DNA from: Mugil cephalus
Lineage: Eukaryota; Chordata; Actinopteri; Mugiliformes; Mugilidae
Assembly (NCBI RefSeq): GCF_022458985.1
Contig: NC_061786.1
Span: 20,404,974 to 20,468,973 of the forward strand
Reading direction: 5' to 3'
Length of the DNA stretch: 64,000 bases
Under the pieces are notes generated by a model. That model was given only the letters and a program-made list of their open reading frames with translations. It was not told the DNA's origin and did not search any database. Position 1 is the stretch's first letter; each line of letters begins with the position of its first letter. This document shows positions 10,457 to 21,140 of this stretch, in pieces. The position numbers and the translations under genes are program-made.

Positions 10457-12571
10457 GTATATATATATATATAAGTATATACTTAAAATAAATGAATAGA
10501 AAAGCACCTGGTGATGATTAGTGCAAAAAAAAGTAGCGCAATGACTGAACATTATGTGCAATATGCCAACAGAAGACTTCTTCTCATTTTTCATTTGCAA
10601 CTAATCTGAACATTTAAATCCACAAATATTTTCACAGTAACATGATCAACTAGAACAAATAAACCAACGGAGGCGTCTTCCTGACCTCTCAGCTAGTGGT
10701 AGCGTCTCTTTGTCCAGATTTACTGTCATTTACTCTAAATATGAAGCTCCTAAACTGATCTAAAATATTTAAATTCTGATTATAAATGTCGTTAGCAGCT
10801 CATTTTCTGTCAGTTAATTAATTAATCTATCATTTCAAAGCTAGAAATTCTATTTATGTTCATTTTTCCACATGTCCACTGATCCTAGAAATTATATTAT
10901 ATTCCAATGTTTTTTTAGCATTTTTGAAATTCCCATCCCACACTGTATATACAGACAGTATATACTGCTCTATATTCGTGTATATTTTATACATTCTTTC
11001 AAATTTTCTTGGTCTTTATTGCTTTTTTTTGTATATATTTCGTACCTAATTATGTGCTACTGTGACAAGGTAATTTCCCACACGTCGGATAAATTGTCTT
11101 ATGTCTCATATTTAAAATACACATTAAAAACTAGAGGACAGAAGCTCTTGTTTGACATCTTCGCCCTCGTCTCTCCTCCTCCAGGACGGGGACGGTCTAC
11201 AGCATCAAGATGCTACTGGAGCAAGAATGTGCCTTCGTGAACTACCTCCGAAAGGAAGACAGCGACAGAGCCATCCAGTGTCTGGATGTAGGTCAACCGC
11301 TCACTCTGCACTAAATGTGTTTAACCGATGATCAGATACGTGAGCTCGTTGTAAACGGTGATCTTGACCCCGTAACAGGGCGTGATGTCCTTCCCTTCAC
11401 TATCAGCTCCGTTTCTCTTTTATCACGATGAACTTTGACCGAGATCTGCTGCAACCGCTGAATAAAAGTGGAGAGATAAACCAGCGCTGACTTCAGGCTG
11501 TAATCTTCTCTCAGCTGAGCATGAAGTTATAAACAAGACAACTGCATCTTTTTTTTTATTGTGCAGAAGCTTCTGCCTCTCCAACGCTGCAGCATTATTT
11601 TTCCATCACATGAATCGACCCTGACATAAATAGTTGTTTCTCTGTAGAGCTGCTTCTCAAATAAACCACTAATGAAATTCTACATTATTCAACGCAGGAA
11701 TTTTACTGCTTTGTTTTGTACTTTTGATTTAAAACGGTTTATTTTTCCCTCTGGTTTCGTGAGCTTCTGTGTAAAGTGGCTCCGTATTTACCTAACGTGA
11801 AATTAATAATCCGTTAACTGGTTTCAAATGTGAACACCTGTTCTCATTCTGTGTGTGAAGATGTGACGCCTGCTGGGCGCTGTGACACATCAGGTTTGAT
11901 GGAAAACGATGCTCTGACTGATTGATTTATGTGTGTTTCCTCTGCAGGGAATGGTGGTGGAGGGCTCTCCGCTCTCTGTGCGATATCCTTTCAAAGTCCA
12001 CCCTGAACTCGGCGTGTCCAAACTGGCCCCCACCGACCCCTTCCAACGCACCACGTAAGAACATTTCATTTATTTTATCATAAAATAAGACGAGACCGAG
12101 AAAAATTAGGATTATCAGATCAAATTAAGGACAACTGGACTTGACAATGATCAAGGAAAAAGTGGATTAGCCTCAGTTTATGATAAATCCAGCTAAATAA
12201 AAGATGCTAACACTAAGAGCTAACGTTACAATAATAATAAATAAGTGTCTTAGTTAATGTACCTTGGCTCCAGAAATGTAACTCCCTCCAGAATATTTTC
12301 ATTTTGCTTATTTTAACACATAAAAAGGCCTCATGTTCTTGATTCTGTTAACAATAATAATAAAAAAAATCAAATGAAATCTAACGTGTTATCTAGCTAA
12401 AACTTCTGCACGTCAATGGTTTTTCTCCCGTGCAGAAAGAAGGAGTGCTTTTTCTGGAGGACGACCGGGTGCACGAGGCAGGACTGCACCTTCAAACACA
12501 TCCCGGAGCACAAGAACATCGACAAGGAAAGATTCACCAGTCGTCTGGGATGTGGAGGATACCGGAAATAG
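2353..12571 (+). CDS. TTC31-like TPR-UBA-RRM-CCCH zinc finger protein (18 coding exons)
   Basis: Predicted coding exons, all phase-compatible: 2353-2380, 3992-4044, 4583-4658, 5610-5752, 5841-5924, 6005-6061, 6152-6343, 6480-6767, 7455-7509, 7599-7689, 7787-7928, 8025-8129, 9438-9546, 9648-9843, 9924-9998, 11185-11287, 11948-12054, 12436-12571. The joined frame is 679 residues plus TAG. The segment EADKIAQELIEEEER and the TPRs with LFGNRSLCYERL closely resemble vertebrate TTC31. The UBA-like motif, RRM and CCCH finger extend beyond what I know of mammalian TTC31, so this may be a distinct TTC31-related family. The domains suggest an RNA-binding adaptor that uses TPRs for protein contacts; that function is inferred. 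Donors after exons at 5924, 6343 and 6767 (GTCAGC, GTTCGT, GTGAAA) are weak, but each keeps the frame. Confidence 0.85.
3371..3605 (+). mobile_element. Tc1/mariner transposon fragment in intron 1
   Basis: The stretch carries recognisable pieces of a fish Tc1-like transposase gene: AGACTTTGACAGGGGATAAA TTGTGATGA, then CACAGTGCATCACGG, CTGACCCCTGTCCACTGC, CTGGTCTGATGAATCA, and ACTTATCTGGGGAACATGAGG. The pieces are in order but the region between them is deleted and the frame is broken, so it is a dead internal fragment. No terminal repeats are visible at its edges. Confidence 0.65.
6800..7310 (+). repeat. AT-rich repeat, LINE tail and (GT)n microsatellite in intron 9
   Basis: Degenerate AAATAAATT-type repeats (about 6810-6930) are followed by an L2-like tail near 7020-7075 (TGTGACCAAGAAATTTCCC and ATGGATCATTAAAGTC). 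A GT tract of about 20 units occupies 7133-7174. A second possible tail lies at 7275-7300 (TCTGGGGCTCAATAAATT). Nothing here is coding. Confidence 0.6.
7455..8129 (+). CDS. TPR-encoding exons of the TTC31-like gene
   Basis: Four exons (7455-7509, 7599-7689, 7787-7928, 8025-8129) encode residues 308-438. Three tetratricopeptide repeats are visible. TPR1 (about 325-354) has LGNRLASAGQFEMAVGCF. TPR2 (about 355-388) has LFGNRSLCYERLLQYENAL. TPR3 (about 389-423) has WIKGLFRKGKAL then YYEASLIYKEVLRL. The G, A, F/Y and P positions fit the 34-residue consensus. The repeat order and the FGNRS segment are what tie the gene to TTC31. Such arrays bind peptide tails of partners, often chaperones; no carboxylate-clamp residues were confirmed. 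Confidence 0.85.
8486..9218 (+). mobile_element. Composite non-autonomous Tc1-derived element with embedded CTAAG repeat
   Basis: A terminal repeat beginning CACTGATCAGCC and continuing AACATTATGACCA (8486-8512) is mirrored by TGGTCATAATGTTATG CCTGATCAGTG at 9192-9218. A second, inner copy of the left terminus lies at 8762-8786. Between the two left ends sits a CTAAG-repeat module (four units at 8637-8660). The right part keeps Tc1 transposase remnants (GTTCTGCTGGGAAACTTTTG, TGACCTGGCCTCCAAATTCA, GATCCACGGAGG) with most of the gene deleted. A CCAGA pentamer expansion lies at 8884-8920. It occupies intron 13 of the TTC31-like gene. Confidence 0.7.
9438..9546 (+). CDS. UBA-like motif exon of the TTC31-like gene
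   Basis: This exon encodes residues 439-475 and contains EMGFNWAQSSEAL followed by TLEEAVEALF. The MGF loop, spaced alanine/leucine and closing EEAVEALF helix match the three-helix ubiquitin-associated (UBA) pattern, which can bind ubiquitin. It is separated from the TPR exons by 1.3 kb of intron filled by a Tc1-derived composite element. The next exon (9648-9843) encodes an acidic segment ending in an SR-like stretch (SRSKSRSPTPLSR), consistent with an RNA-associated protein. Confidence 0.65.
9924..12054 (+). CDS. RRM-encoding exons of the TTC31-like gene
   Basis: Three exons (9924-9998, 11185-11287, 11948-12054) encode residues 540-635. RNP2 is seen as PVWVGSL (544-550) and RNP1 as ECAFVNYL (579-586), with TYVKLHEIFSRTGTVYSIKM between them as helix 1 and strand 2. 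After SDRAIQCLDGMVVEGSPLSV the fold closes near residue 612. The aromatic residues expected for RNA stacking are present in both RNP motifs (W546, F582, Y585). This gives direct evidence for RNA-binding potential. Confidence 0.75.
10398..10480. repeat. (AT)n microsatellite
   Basis: An alternating AT/TA tract with a few G or C interruptions lies in the intron between the two RRM exons. It would form a hairpin or cruciform readily and is likely polymorphic. Confidence 0.9.
10870..11110 (+). repeat. L2-type LINE tail next to an RRM exon
   Basis: CACTGTATATACAGACAGTA and later GTGCTACTGTGACAAGGTAA TTTCCCACACG resemble the end of teleost L2 elements (the usual consensus is TGCTGTGACAAAGTAATTTCCC). 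The remnant ends about 75 bases before the exon at 11185. It has no coding capacity. Confidence 0.45.
12089..12240 (+). repeat. Dispersed repeat, copy A (in the last intron of the TTC31-like gene)
   Basis: The block holds GGATTATCAGATCAAATTA, GGACAACTGGACTTGACAA TGATC and AAGTGGATTAGCCTCAGTTT. The same words recur in the same order at 53253-53450 inside the bag5 intron. It is therefore a member of an interspersed family that I cannot name. No terminal repeats or poly-A are obvious. Confidence 0.6.
12436..12571 (+). CDS. C-terminal CCCH zinc finger exon of the TTC31-like gene
   Basis: The last coding exon encodes residues 635-679. C639, C647, C652 and H656 form a C-x7-C-x4-C-x3-H finger within KECFFWRTTGCTRQDCTFKH. 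The tail (DKERFTSRLGCGGYRK) ends at TAG 12569-12571. CCCH fingers of this spacing usually bind single-stranded RNA. The finger directly follows the RRM, so both probably contact RNA together. A polyadenylation signal lies about 95 bases downstream. Confidence 0.75.
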
Positions 12572-12665
12572 CGAGAGAGAGAAAAGGCGAGAATGCTGGA
12601 AAAAATAAAAATAAAAGGAATTCTGTTTTATATTTTGGTTTGCAACGTGATACGTGTCACGGTTG

Positions 12666-12671
12666 AATAAA
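12666..12671 (+). terminator. Polyadenylation signal of the TTC31-like gene
   Basis: AATAAA lies about 95 bases after the stop codon and is followed by TG-rich sequence. Other A-rich hexamer-like stretches (12600-12620) are less well placed. This gives a very short 3'UTR. Confidence 0.55.
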
Positions 12672-12861
12672 TGCAAAGGACACACTATACTACATTATGC
12701 TCCTGTACTATGGTAATAGTCTGTGTGCCTTTTTATAGTTTAAATTTACAATATGTGCCTCAAGCTTTGAGCTTTCCTTGGGATAAGTATTTCGTCAGGG
12801 ATTATTAGTGATGGTTTTTAAGTCGTTTTAAAAACTTGATTTCTTCTGTTCGTTTAACCGT

Positions 12862-12878
12862 CACCACCAGGTGGCGCC
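12862..12878 (+). promoter_or_regulatory. Candidate CTCF-binding motif
   Basis: CACCACCAGGTGGCGCC is a near-ideal match to the CTCF core (CCASYAGRKGGCRC). It lies about 200 bases past the polyadenylation signal of the TTC31-like gene, at the edge of the gene-free region. An insulator role is inferred from motif and position only. Confidence 0.4.
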
Positions 12879-13379
12879 GCTACACTTATCCCTCAACGTT
12901 TAGGGCTGCAAAGCTTTCATTTTAAAGGCCGCCATTCATCTGTAGTTACTGTTCCAGCACATTCACTGTGTCCTGTTTACATTCGACAAAGTTCTCTCCA
13001 CTCATATCTCCGGGATTCTTTTTTTTGTGATCCGTTCTGTAGTTGTGTTCAAACTGTGTAGAAGGACTTGAAAATTAATCTCTACAGGAAAAAAAAAATA
13101 AAGTCAGATTTGTGATGACCTGCTGAATCATGATTTGTTGGCGCTGTTATTTATATGATATCACTGTGAGGAGTGATGACTTTCACTGTTACACCAGATT
13201 AATGCCACTAACAGCAGCAGCAGCAGCAGCAGACACGTATCCTGTTGCATTTTTCTTGAGTGAGAAACCCTCCACATTCAGGTCAAATGCCTGAACAGTG
13301 AGCACTGTCCTTGAGATTTTATCTGAAAGGTCTTCTAAGCCTAAAAGGCCTCATTTTTAGTCTCCCTGGGTGGGATCTG

Positions 13380-14330
13380 ATCCCTCTCTCTCCGCTGAAG
13401 CCGTGTTTGTTATTTGACTCAAGCGGCTCAAGGTCACTTTTTCCCGACTCCCGTTACGCAATGTTTGAGGTGTGAGTTACAAAAACCTTCCCCAAGAGCT
13501 GCTTAATTAGCCAAAAATGAGCGGTGGAAATAAAGTTGAGGCGTTTTAGCTGTGAAAAGTGCTTAGTCTCGACCTCTCAGGCAGAGCAGCTGTACTCCGG
13601 GGCATTAATTGGCTGGTGACGGCATACCTCGCAAAGCCCTTTTGATCTGTGTGAGATTTGAGAGCTTGAAAGACCCGCTATGCTAACAACATGAACTCTG
13701 GCTGAACCTATAGGCAGCGCTTTGACATGCGGGGTTGACACATTAACAACCTTGCGAAATAGCGGGTCTATGTTTAATCTGACTTGTGTCCGCTTTTGGA
13801 TTTGCTCCCTTCGACGAGCAAAACCTGTTCAACGGCAGATGGAGTGTGATAAGAAGCTGAGGTCGGAATCAACATCCCATCACTCTCGAGAGTCCGCACA
13901 AAGCCAGTCCTTCGCTTGACTAAAGCAAACACCGGGGAGATTAAGTGCATCTTGTTAAAAGACTGCCTGGTTTGTAGAGCTTTTAACAGATTTCTCTCTC
14001 CTGACCGACAAAGCAAGCAGGAAACCTTAGTAACAGAACCGAGTCAGCACAGAACGACTCTTTAATATACGACTACGCAGCAACAAAATCTTCCTCTCTC
14101 TCTCTGCAGCGGCAATTGAATGCGTGGATGCATAATCTAATTTTTTATTCTGATTCTGTGGTTTTCTCCGGCTGTTAAATAAACGACTGATGAGGGAGCA
14201 GCTGACTCATGTTGCACATCAACAGTCTGAGTCGCGTCACAACGAGACAAAATAAGCAGCTTTTACCGGCTTTCAGACCTCTTACTCAAACTCTGCAACG
14301 TTCCCAGTTCCCGAAACCTGCAGCTGTTTG
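13380..14330. promoter_or_regulatory. Candidate conserved non-coding block
   Basis: About 0.95 kb of balanced-composition, non-repetitive sequence contains homeodomain-type cores, for example GGGGCATTAATTGGCTGG near 13600 and TGATCTGTGTGAGATTTGA. Both strands are closed by stops and no exon fits. It differs from the AT-rich flanks in composition and lack of microsatellites. Conservation was not tested; this is an impression from composition and motif content. Confidence 0.3.
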
Positions 14331-14436
14331 CTTGTCCTCTTAAAAGGAAAGATTTTTTTATTTTTGTTCTTAATTTAAAACTAATTACTGCCATTATATG
14401 GATGCTTATTCCACTAATAATCACAGTAAAAATGCC

Positions 14437-14820
14437 TTAACCTTCTGAGACCCAAGCATTAGTTTGGAATTCATCTTAATTTCTTTACGATAAGATTAAG
14501 ATCTTTAAGTATTTGCGATTAGTAGGATCTAAGAAGTATAAAAAATAAGCATCATCTTTGAACTGGAAGTAGTTTTTGATGTGCACACGGAGATTATTTT
14601 ACTGTATATTGTATCTATACCAAAATATAAAACTGTTGATTTTAATGTAAAAGCAGAATTGGAAACGATGAACTCCCAATGTCATATCAAACTAGAAAAG
14701 TTAATAAACATAAATAAACAAGTGTATTGACCCTTCACACTGGTCTAAATCAAGCAGAATAACCTGCAACATACATAAAGCCTATTGTCCCCATATGAGG
14801 ACATGTCCTGACGTTTTCCT
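14437..14820 (-). mobile_element. MITE-like element, copy 1 (minus orientation)
   Basis: It starts with TTAACCTTCTGAGACCC, contains CATCATCTTTGAACTGGAAG TAG and AAGTTAATAAACATAAATA, and ends at the CCCCATATGAGGAC palindrome (about 14788-14801). The sequence is homologous to the reverse complement of 21141-21712 and lies in the same orientation as 61510-61910. It is non-coding and about 0.38 kb. The far terminal repeat is degenerate. Confidence 0.6.
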
Positions 14821-16150
14821 TTTAGAATTTGTCGATATAATTCATTGGTCCTGCATGTTGCCATCAGTAATGGACCAAACAAGAACAGAGTTCAGCGTCG
14901 TTTCATCTCCAAACGTGACACCTTACCTCATTTAAATCAAATAATTCTGCAATGGTCTCATTGCTTATATATATATATATATATTTAAATATTAGAGTTA
15001 GTGTTTCTGTTATTTAACCTAGCCCAGTCACTAAAATGGTAGACATGTTGTAAACAGTGTGACGTGTTTTTGAGGGGCGGGGCTTAACTTGAGAAAATCA
15101 AACACCGGTTAGGTTAGCATATGCTAATAAACTGTTTTAGCAAGAGTGGACGTGGAAAACACATATTTTAGACAATATACTAATACACACGCTCTCCGAC
15201 ACCGTGAGAGTTATTTTAAAAGTTGACTCTGACTGATCGGACTATATTCATGGACCTCTACACTCTTTACTAACTGGATGGACGGATTGACCAAAGGAGG
15301 ACACAGAGGGGACAAAGTCTGGTCTGTCTTTATCAAGTGAAGCCTCTCCAACCACGATATTACAAGAAGTAAGTGGAACCAGTGTGGAGGGTGATGTAAT
15401 AAATGCAACTTAAGCTTGGACACCCATGAAAAACACGCAACTAACGCTGCGTTAGCTAGCGGTTAGCATTAGCATTAAACTGTAGCAAGAATCCCCCTAA
15501 TAATCATTAACTTAACATAATTTAAGTCACAATTTAGTCTAATTCATAACATTATCCAGACTGAAACTGATGATGCATTACATATTAACCTTATCTGATA
15601 TGAAATGTGCAAAATATTGTTGATTGACTCCGATCATTTCTTCAAATCGACAAAGCCAGTTATCAGTGAGACCATTGTAGAATTATTTGGTTTAAATGAG
15701 GTAAAGTCGTCTACGACCGGCAGTGGCTTTTATGTGATAGTGTTTTTGATTTTTTCAGTTTTTACATTCAAAAAATACAGTAAGACGACATTTTCATGGT
15801 TGACAATAACAATGTTTCAGCTCCAGCTTCCAGCTCTGTTTTGCCTCCAGGTGACACTGTGACGTCACAGTGACATAGGCCATGAAGGGGTCTATAGAAT
15901 TCACTAGTACTTCAAACCAAAATCCAAACAAATAATGAATAATTTAACCTTCATGAAGCTCAGATTTAGTGCCTATCTTATTCCTACTACACTCGTGTAC
16001 CTAATGAACTGGCAGGTAGGAGTAGCTGCATGTGATAACTGATATTAGCAAGATGTTTTGGAGCTGGAGTCACAGCACGGCGAGGCATCTGCTTCTTCTG
16101 CTTCTCTGCCTCCAGTTCCTTTGTTGCCCTGTGAAATGAATACAGTAACT
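14821..16150. other. Intergenic DNA without recognisable gene
   Basis: AT-rich unique-looking sequence with a short AT tract near 14970 and a GGGGCGGGGC word near 15075. A GTTAGC-rich stretch lies at 15455-15475. Short open frames lack splice signals or family resemblance. Nothing else is supported. Confidence 0.5.
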
Positions 16151-16520
16151 GTCACCATGAGAAATTGACCTTCCCTTTAATCGAGGCCGAGGCCCCCTTA
16201 ACAAGTTAAAACAGCACAAACTCAATTAGAGAATTGATTGCTTGCTTTCATTTTACCTCATTTGCATCGGGGGTCATGTAGGGGAGATAAATTAACGTCT
16301 AGCCTTTTGTCCGCGCTGTCGTTCCCGCTTGTGTGAGTATTCATCGCTAAGAAATGAGCTGGAGGAAGAAGAAGATCCCTTTTTTGTGTTGGGCGGTTGA
16401 CAAACTCATCGCTGAAAATCTGCCATTAAACACCGACAGAAATAAAAGGCCCACAGAGGATTTCATGTTGCAGTGGGAACAGATTAATTATCTGATCATT
16501 TCAAGGGCTTTATCAGTACA
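16150..16520. promoter_or_regulatory. Candidate conserved non-coding block
   Basis: Non-repetitive sequence rich in ATTA/TAAT cores, including CTCAATTAGAGAATTGATTG near 16225, CATTTGCATCGGGGG and GATAAATTAACGTC. The near-palindromic AATTAGAGAATT word resembles paired homeodomain sites. There is no coding potential. An enhancer role is inferred. Confidence 0.3.
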
Positions 16521-16849
16521 TCACAGGTTATAAATTAGTTTGAATTTGGATATTATGTCTGTTTTTTTCAGTTCACACATGATTTATTCAAGTGTTCCTC
16601 TATTAATCTGAATAAAAAAAGCAACTCAAATCATATCTTAATCAAAACAAACTGGCCTGATGAGAAAATCAGACTGAGAGCTACTTATGTAAATATTTAT
16701 ATCATGCTTTAATTTTAAAAGCATTCGTTGCGTTGGCCGTGACTTGATATAGTAGAAGAGTTTCAGTATCTTTTAGTGGTCTTTGACACAAACCTAGTAT
16801 TTAAAGTCATAGACGATCATTTATTTCCTCCAAAACAGCTAAAGTCTAT

Positions 16850-17080
16850 ATAAGATAAGATCAGATAAAACTTTATCAATCCCCATTGGGGAAATATAAT
16901 GTATGTATAATATATATGCACGATGCCATGATATTTTCGCACATAAATTACTGTTTTACAACCTGGACACACACAAAAGAAAGTACATTGAAACCTATAA
17001 AGTTACTCTTTAAGAAGGTAGTTAAAATTTTACACAGTAAAACCTCTTCACTTTCATTATAGTCCTAAAAAAGTATAACA
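16850..17080 (-). repeat. LINE 3' tail, minus orientation
   Basis: ATAAGATCAGATAAAACTTT followed by ATCAATCCCCATTGGGGAAA is the reverse complement of the standard teleost tail (CCCCAATGGGGATTGATAAA then repeated TATCTTATC). The body continues with TGTTTTACAACCTGGACAC. It is 5' truncated. Confidence 0.55.
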
Positions 17081-17739
17081 ATCTTGATCTAGACAGCTAC
17101 CAAATTTTTATAGATATCTGTCTCATTTTCAATGTTTTAAATTCATCCAGAGAAAAATATCGGTTAAAACGTTGTTGTTTTTTTGTTTTTTGTTTTTAAT
17201 GTGGGTCAAATATTTTGTCATGATATCGTCTGTGTCGATACTGTGGGTCTGCATCTTTATTGGTTTGTTTTGTCTGTCTGTGTCTGGTTCTGTAATTGTC
17301 TGTTGTATGATTGTTGTTTTAAAGCCTTGGGACTGAAAATTAGCATTTGTGCTAACAAATGTCCCAATTCACTAAACTAATAATAATAATCTGGTGTTGT
17401 GTTAGTTCAGGTTGCATCACTGGACGGAGGACAGTGTTTATGTGGATAAGGATAACACACAGTTGCATTGTGGGTAATGTAGTTTTAACAGATAAGAATC
17501 ATATGCAGATTAAACTGGTGCAGAGACACATATAATATTTGTGCCCTGCTTATATAACCAATATAACCAATATAAAAACTGTATCAGATGCAGAAAATGC
17601 ATTTAAAAATTCTCCAACACTAAACACTGTGTTTTTTTTTTTTTTTTTTCATTACATCCGTGCTTTTGTTTTTTTTTCTGCACACAGTTTCATCCGTACC
17701 TTCCTGTTTTATTCATCTGGATAAATAGTGCAGGTTTAA

Positions 17740-19470
17740 TGTTCACACATGGAGAGACTGCACCGTTGACAGCGACTCCCTTTGTTGTCTCTGCTGATAA
17801 ATGACAGTTTAAAGGTTGAATCTCTTTCATCTCCGACAGGCGCAGATTCCGAGCGTTTGCCACTTCGGTTCAGTCTTTGTCGACATGATCGATCTGGAAG
17901 TGGCCCGTATGGGAGCCAAGTGTCATTAACATGATTAGAGGCTTGTAAACAAAGAAGGCCTTTGGGTTTTTCACAGGCGCCGCCGCTCACAGCGTGATGT
18001 AAAGCCAGGCATGCCTCAACTCGCATCTCCTTCAAGTATTTACGTGACTTAATGTGTGTGTGTCCTGTGTGTGTGTGTAATCATTTAAAGCTCCGGTCGG
18101 GTTGTATTTCTCCTCGGTATCGACCCACGTATCTGGAGGTAACATGTTCAAGGGCATGAAAAATGTCACGGCCTGTAAATCCTCTCATTGTTGCCTCGAG
18201 GAGTTTGACTTCCAATAATTGATGCCCACTTCCATACATCACCGGCCTCCTTCTTATACATTGTCCAGCGGCTGCCTACTTCTTTTTTTTGTCATTCATT
18301 TTTCAAAAAAACATAGATTAACTTGTACAACGGCGAGCAAAAAAATAATGTCACCATTAATCTGCGGGTTATTGCTTGTGACAGTGATTTATAACAGGAG
18401 ACACTTTGTAATAAAACTTTGCCCTCCAGGCCTTTGGGCATCCTGTTCAAATGAAACCTGCTTCCTTTAATTCAGATAGCGCTGAGTGACACGTCAGCCC
18501 GGTTAAAGTGTTTATGAATCAATAATTTCCCGCAAATTCATCCTCGTTACTTAGAGCCGAGCTCTGCCTTGCGGTGGAGAGGGGACGAGGCGAACAGTGT
18601 AGTGTTTACCGGCCGTTTAAGCAGCGCTGAGCTGAGGAGGCTGTTTATCTCTCTCCTGTTGCAGCGACCGGGGGGGGGGGGACGTCTGTGACGATTTAAG
18701 ACTTCCTCCTGCTTTGCCTGTTTGAAAATGCTGCAGAGTATCCATCTACTCCTCCACCCGTCCTGTAATGAACCTTCCCCCGGGGGTGGTGGTGGTGGTG
18801 GGGGGGAGGGCCCGGGCTGCACCGTGTGAAGACGCCTTAGCACCAGAGCGATTCATTACCTGGGAAATGTGAGCTTTTGTTCCGTTTTTCAGCGGAGCCC
18901 TCATTAATCTCGGGCTGCCTCCTGGCATGCGGGCCAGGTACTGCTTAGGTAATTACAGTTAATCATCGTTCAGACGCTGCTGCTGCTGCTCCTCGGTGGC
19001 AAACCTTATCCCCCTTACGCTGTTGTTTACCCGCCTCTAACCGTAGCATCCCAGTTGCGCCATAAAGGAGACGTTTCTGTCTTCGCTAACCTAAAACCTG
19101 TTTCTTTTTGTGAGAGCGTGTCCAGTAAGATTTGGCTCCAGCCGCGCAGCAGATCCTCCTCCCAAACATTTTACCGTCCAGCTGTCGCCGTCGCCGCAGT
19201 TACTGGAGCTTGCCGTTCACCTGCCGTTTATGATTGTGATTAATGGACGGGTTATGAGAGGGATGATTTTCAGGAGCAACAAGCAGAAAGAAGCCATCTG
19301 TGTCTCGGCTTCGTGCGGCAGAGGGAGATAACTTCATCACCGGCGTCTCTCTGAGATCACGCCGAGATGAAAGAGCCCGAACTAAGAGGCTGTTTAACCT
19401 AAATGGATCAATCTTGTTCAATTTTTTAACACGACTCTTGTTTCCAGATATGGATTCAGTTTACTTATTT
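17740..19470. promoter_or_regulatory. Candidate conserved non-coding cluster
   Basis: A long stretch of mixed-composition DNA with few repeats apart from a T run (17631-17650) just before it and a short GT tract (18053-18078). Words such as GTGTCATTAACATGATTAGAG (near 17920), CTTCCAATAATTGATGCCC and TAGGTAATTACAGTTAATC (near 18950) are typical of homeodomain-bound elements. Several short open frames overlap in all frames without start or splice context, so coding is unlikely. Conservation untested. Confidence 0.3.
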
Positions 19471-19599
19471 ATAAAGGGTCGATAACGATTTTAGTTTTGT
19501 CAAGATGCTTTACACAACCCAGAGTATGAACCCCCAGAGAAATAGCACCACCTTTAAAAAAAGACCCTCAAACAGTGATTGAAAACAAGCCAAACTTCT

Positions 19600-19735
19600 C
19601 TGTCTGTTCTATCTTGTGTATGAACTTTCAGCCTTTATGTCATTATGTGTTGTCTGTATGTTTTTTAAGATATATTTATGTTGATTAATGTGCATTGTCC
19701 TAATCAAATAAATGAATAAATAAATTAAAAAAGAG
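19600..19735 (+). repeat. Retroelement 3' tail with AAAT-type end
   Basis: CTATCTTGTGTATGAACTTTC leads to GTGCATTGTCCTAATCAAAT followed by AAATGAATAAATAAATT. This looks like the poly-A/AAAT end of a truncated LINE. The class was not determined. Confidence 0.4.
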
Positions 19736-20359
19736 ACCTTGAGCAGAAAAAAAACAGCAGAGAGAAGGAAGAGGAGGAGGAACCTGAATAAAGCAGAATA
19801 TATGTAGGCGATGCATGTTACATGAGAGATTGATAATGAATAAAAATAAAGAATGGACAGGGCTCAGAATATTCATTGTAGAAGTTGGTATAAGCTGCAT
19901 AAATTTGCACAAGCAAGATGTATCTACTCTGGTGCTGCAGGGAAGTGGACGTACTTCTGATTACAATTTCTCAGCTAATATTGAAAGAATTACCATGAAA
20001 TATGGTGCAGACATTGATGTTTCTCTCGGGATCAACTCTAACCTTCCACTGTCTCTATTTAGCATCATTATCAGATAAAAGGGTCAATATATATATAATA
20101 GTTGATCACACTTAGTCTGTTTTCAGGTCTAAAATCTATGTGTCACCAGTAAGAACATGGCATTTTTATGGAAAGATGACTCAAAAACGTGTCCAATATT
20201 TTGGTTTACAGCCGAATAAATACTGACGTAATGATATTTCAATTAGCTAAATTTTGGTGCTAAGTAGCGAATGCTAACGCTAACATGATAAGAAGAAGGT
20301 ACTGTCTTCTAAAATGTCTCTGAGTTCAAATGGAGCTGAGATTAGCTGGTTATTATGAT

Positions 20360-20530
20360 TCAGATTCAGAAAACTTTATTGGTTTTAATTTAAAGTATGA
20401 GTGAGCAGCATGATGCACAAAAGTACAAGACACTTTTAAGGATAAACACAAAGTAGAGCACATCTAGTATAATAGGTAATAGTATGGATGATAAATATAT
20501 TAAAAAAATAAAAATTGGAAGATGGATAGC
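20360..20530 (-). repeat. LINE 3' tail, minus orientation
   Basis: GATTCAGATTCAGAAAACTTT followed by ATTGGTTTTAATTTAAAG has the same layout as the tail at 300-410 (GATTCAG repeats then ACTTTATTGG). It is a short 5'-truncated remnant. Confidence 0.45.
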
Positions 20531-21140
20531 TGTGTTTTTATTTCAGCGCTAGTAAAATGATCCAGGTTTATTCTGCTACAGAGTCAAAAACAATCTTTCT
20601 TCTTCCTATAAAGAATGATGTAGCTGCTTTATCGAGGCAGGAAAGACTTTAAGACGTCTGTGATCCGTATCGACCACTGAGGCAGACGTTCAGCACCTCA
20701 GGTGTAATAATGACGGCTCCATCCCAGGAAACCGTGACACTTAAACAATAAACACAAAAGCAGGACGTCCTCTAGCAGGATACCTGTGTTTTTCCTGATA
20801 AATATATCGTGTGCTACTCTCATGCTGGAGTAAAATACATATGAACCAGTGATCCCTCATCCTTTCATAATGCCCTCGTGTTTCCTGCTTTACTCGCTTG
20901 TATACTAGTGTTTTCTTAACTTATAGTTAGACGCTGTCAGTTGCTTTGCCACTTAAACACAGAAAAATTATAGGCTGAAGCTGTAGCTTACTGTGCCTGT
21001 TCGTCTTACACTAATAAAGTTTCATTAATTATCTTAAAAAAAAACAAAAAACAGAAAGAGAAACATCTGCTCACAATATATTCAAAAGGTTCCAAGGTAG
21101 TTATACAAATAATGTTCATAATTTTGTTTTTATATATTTT

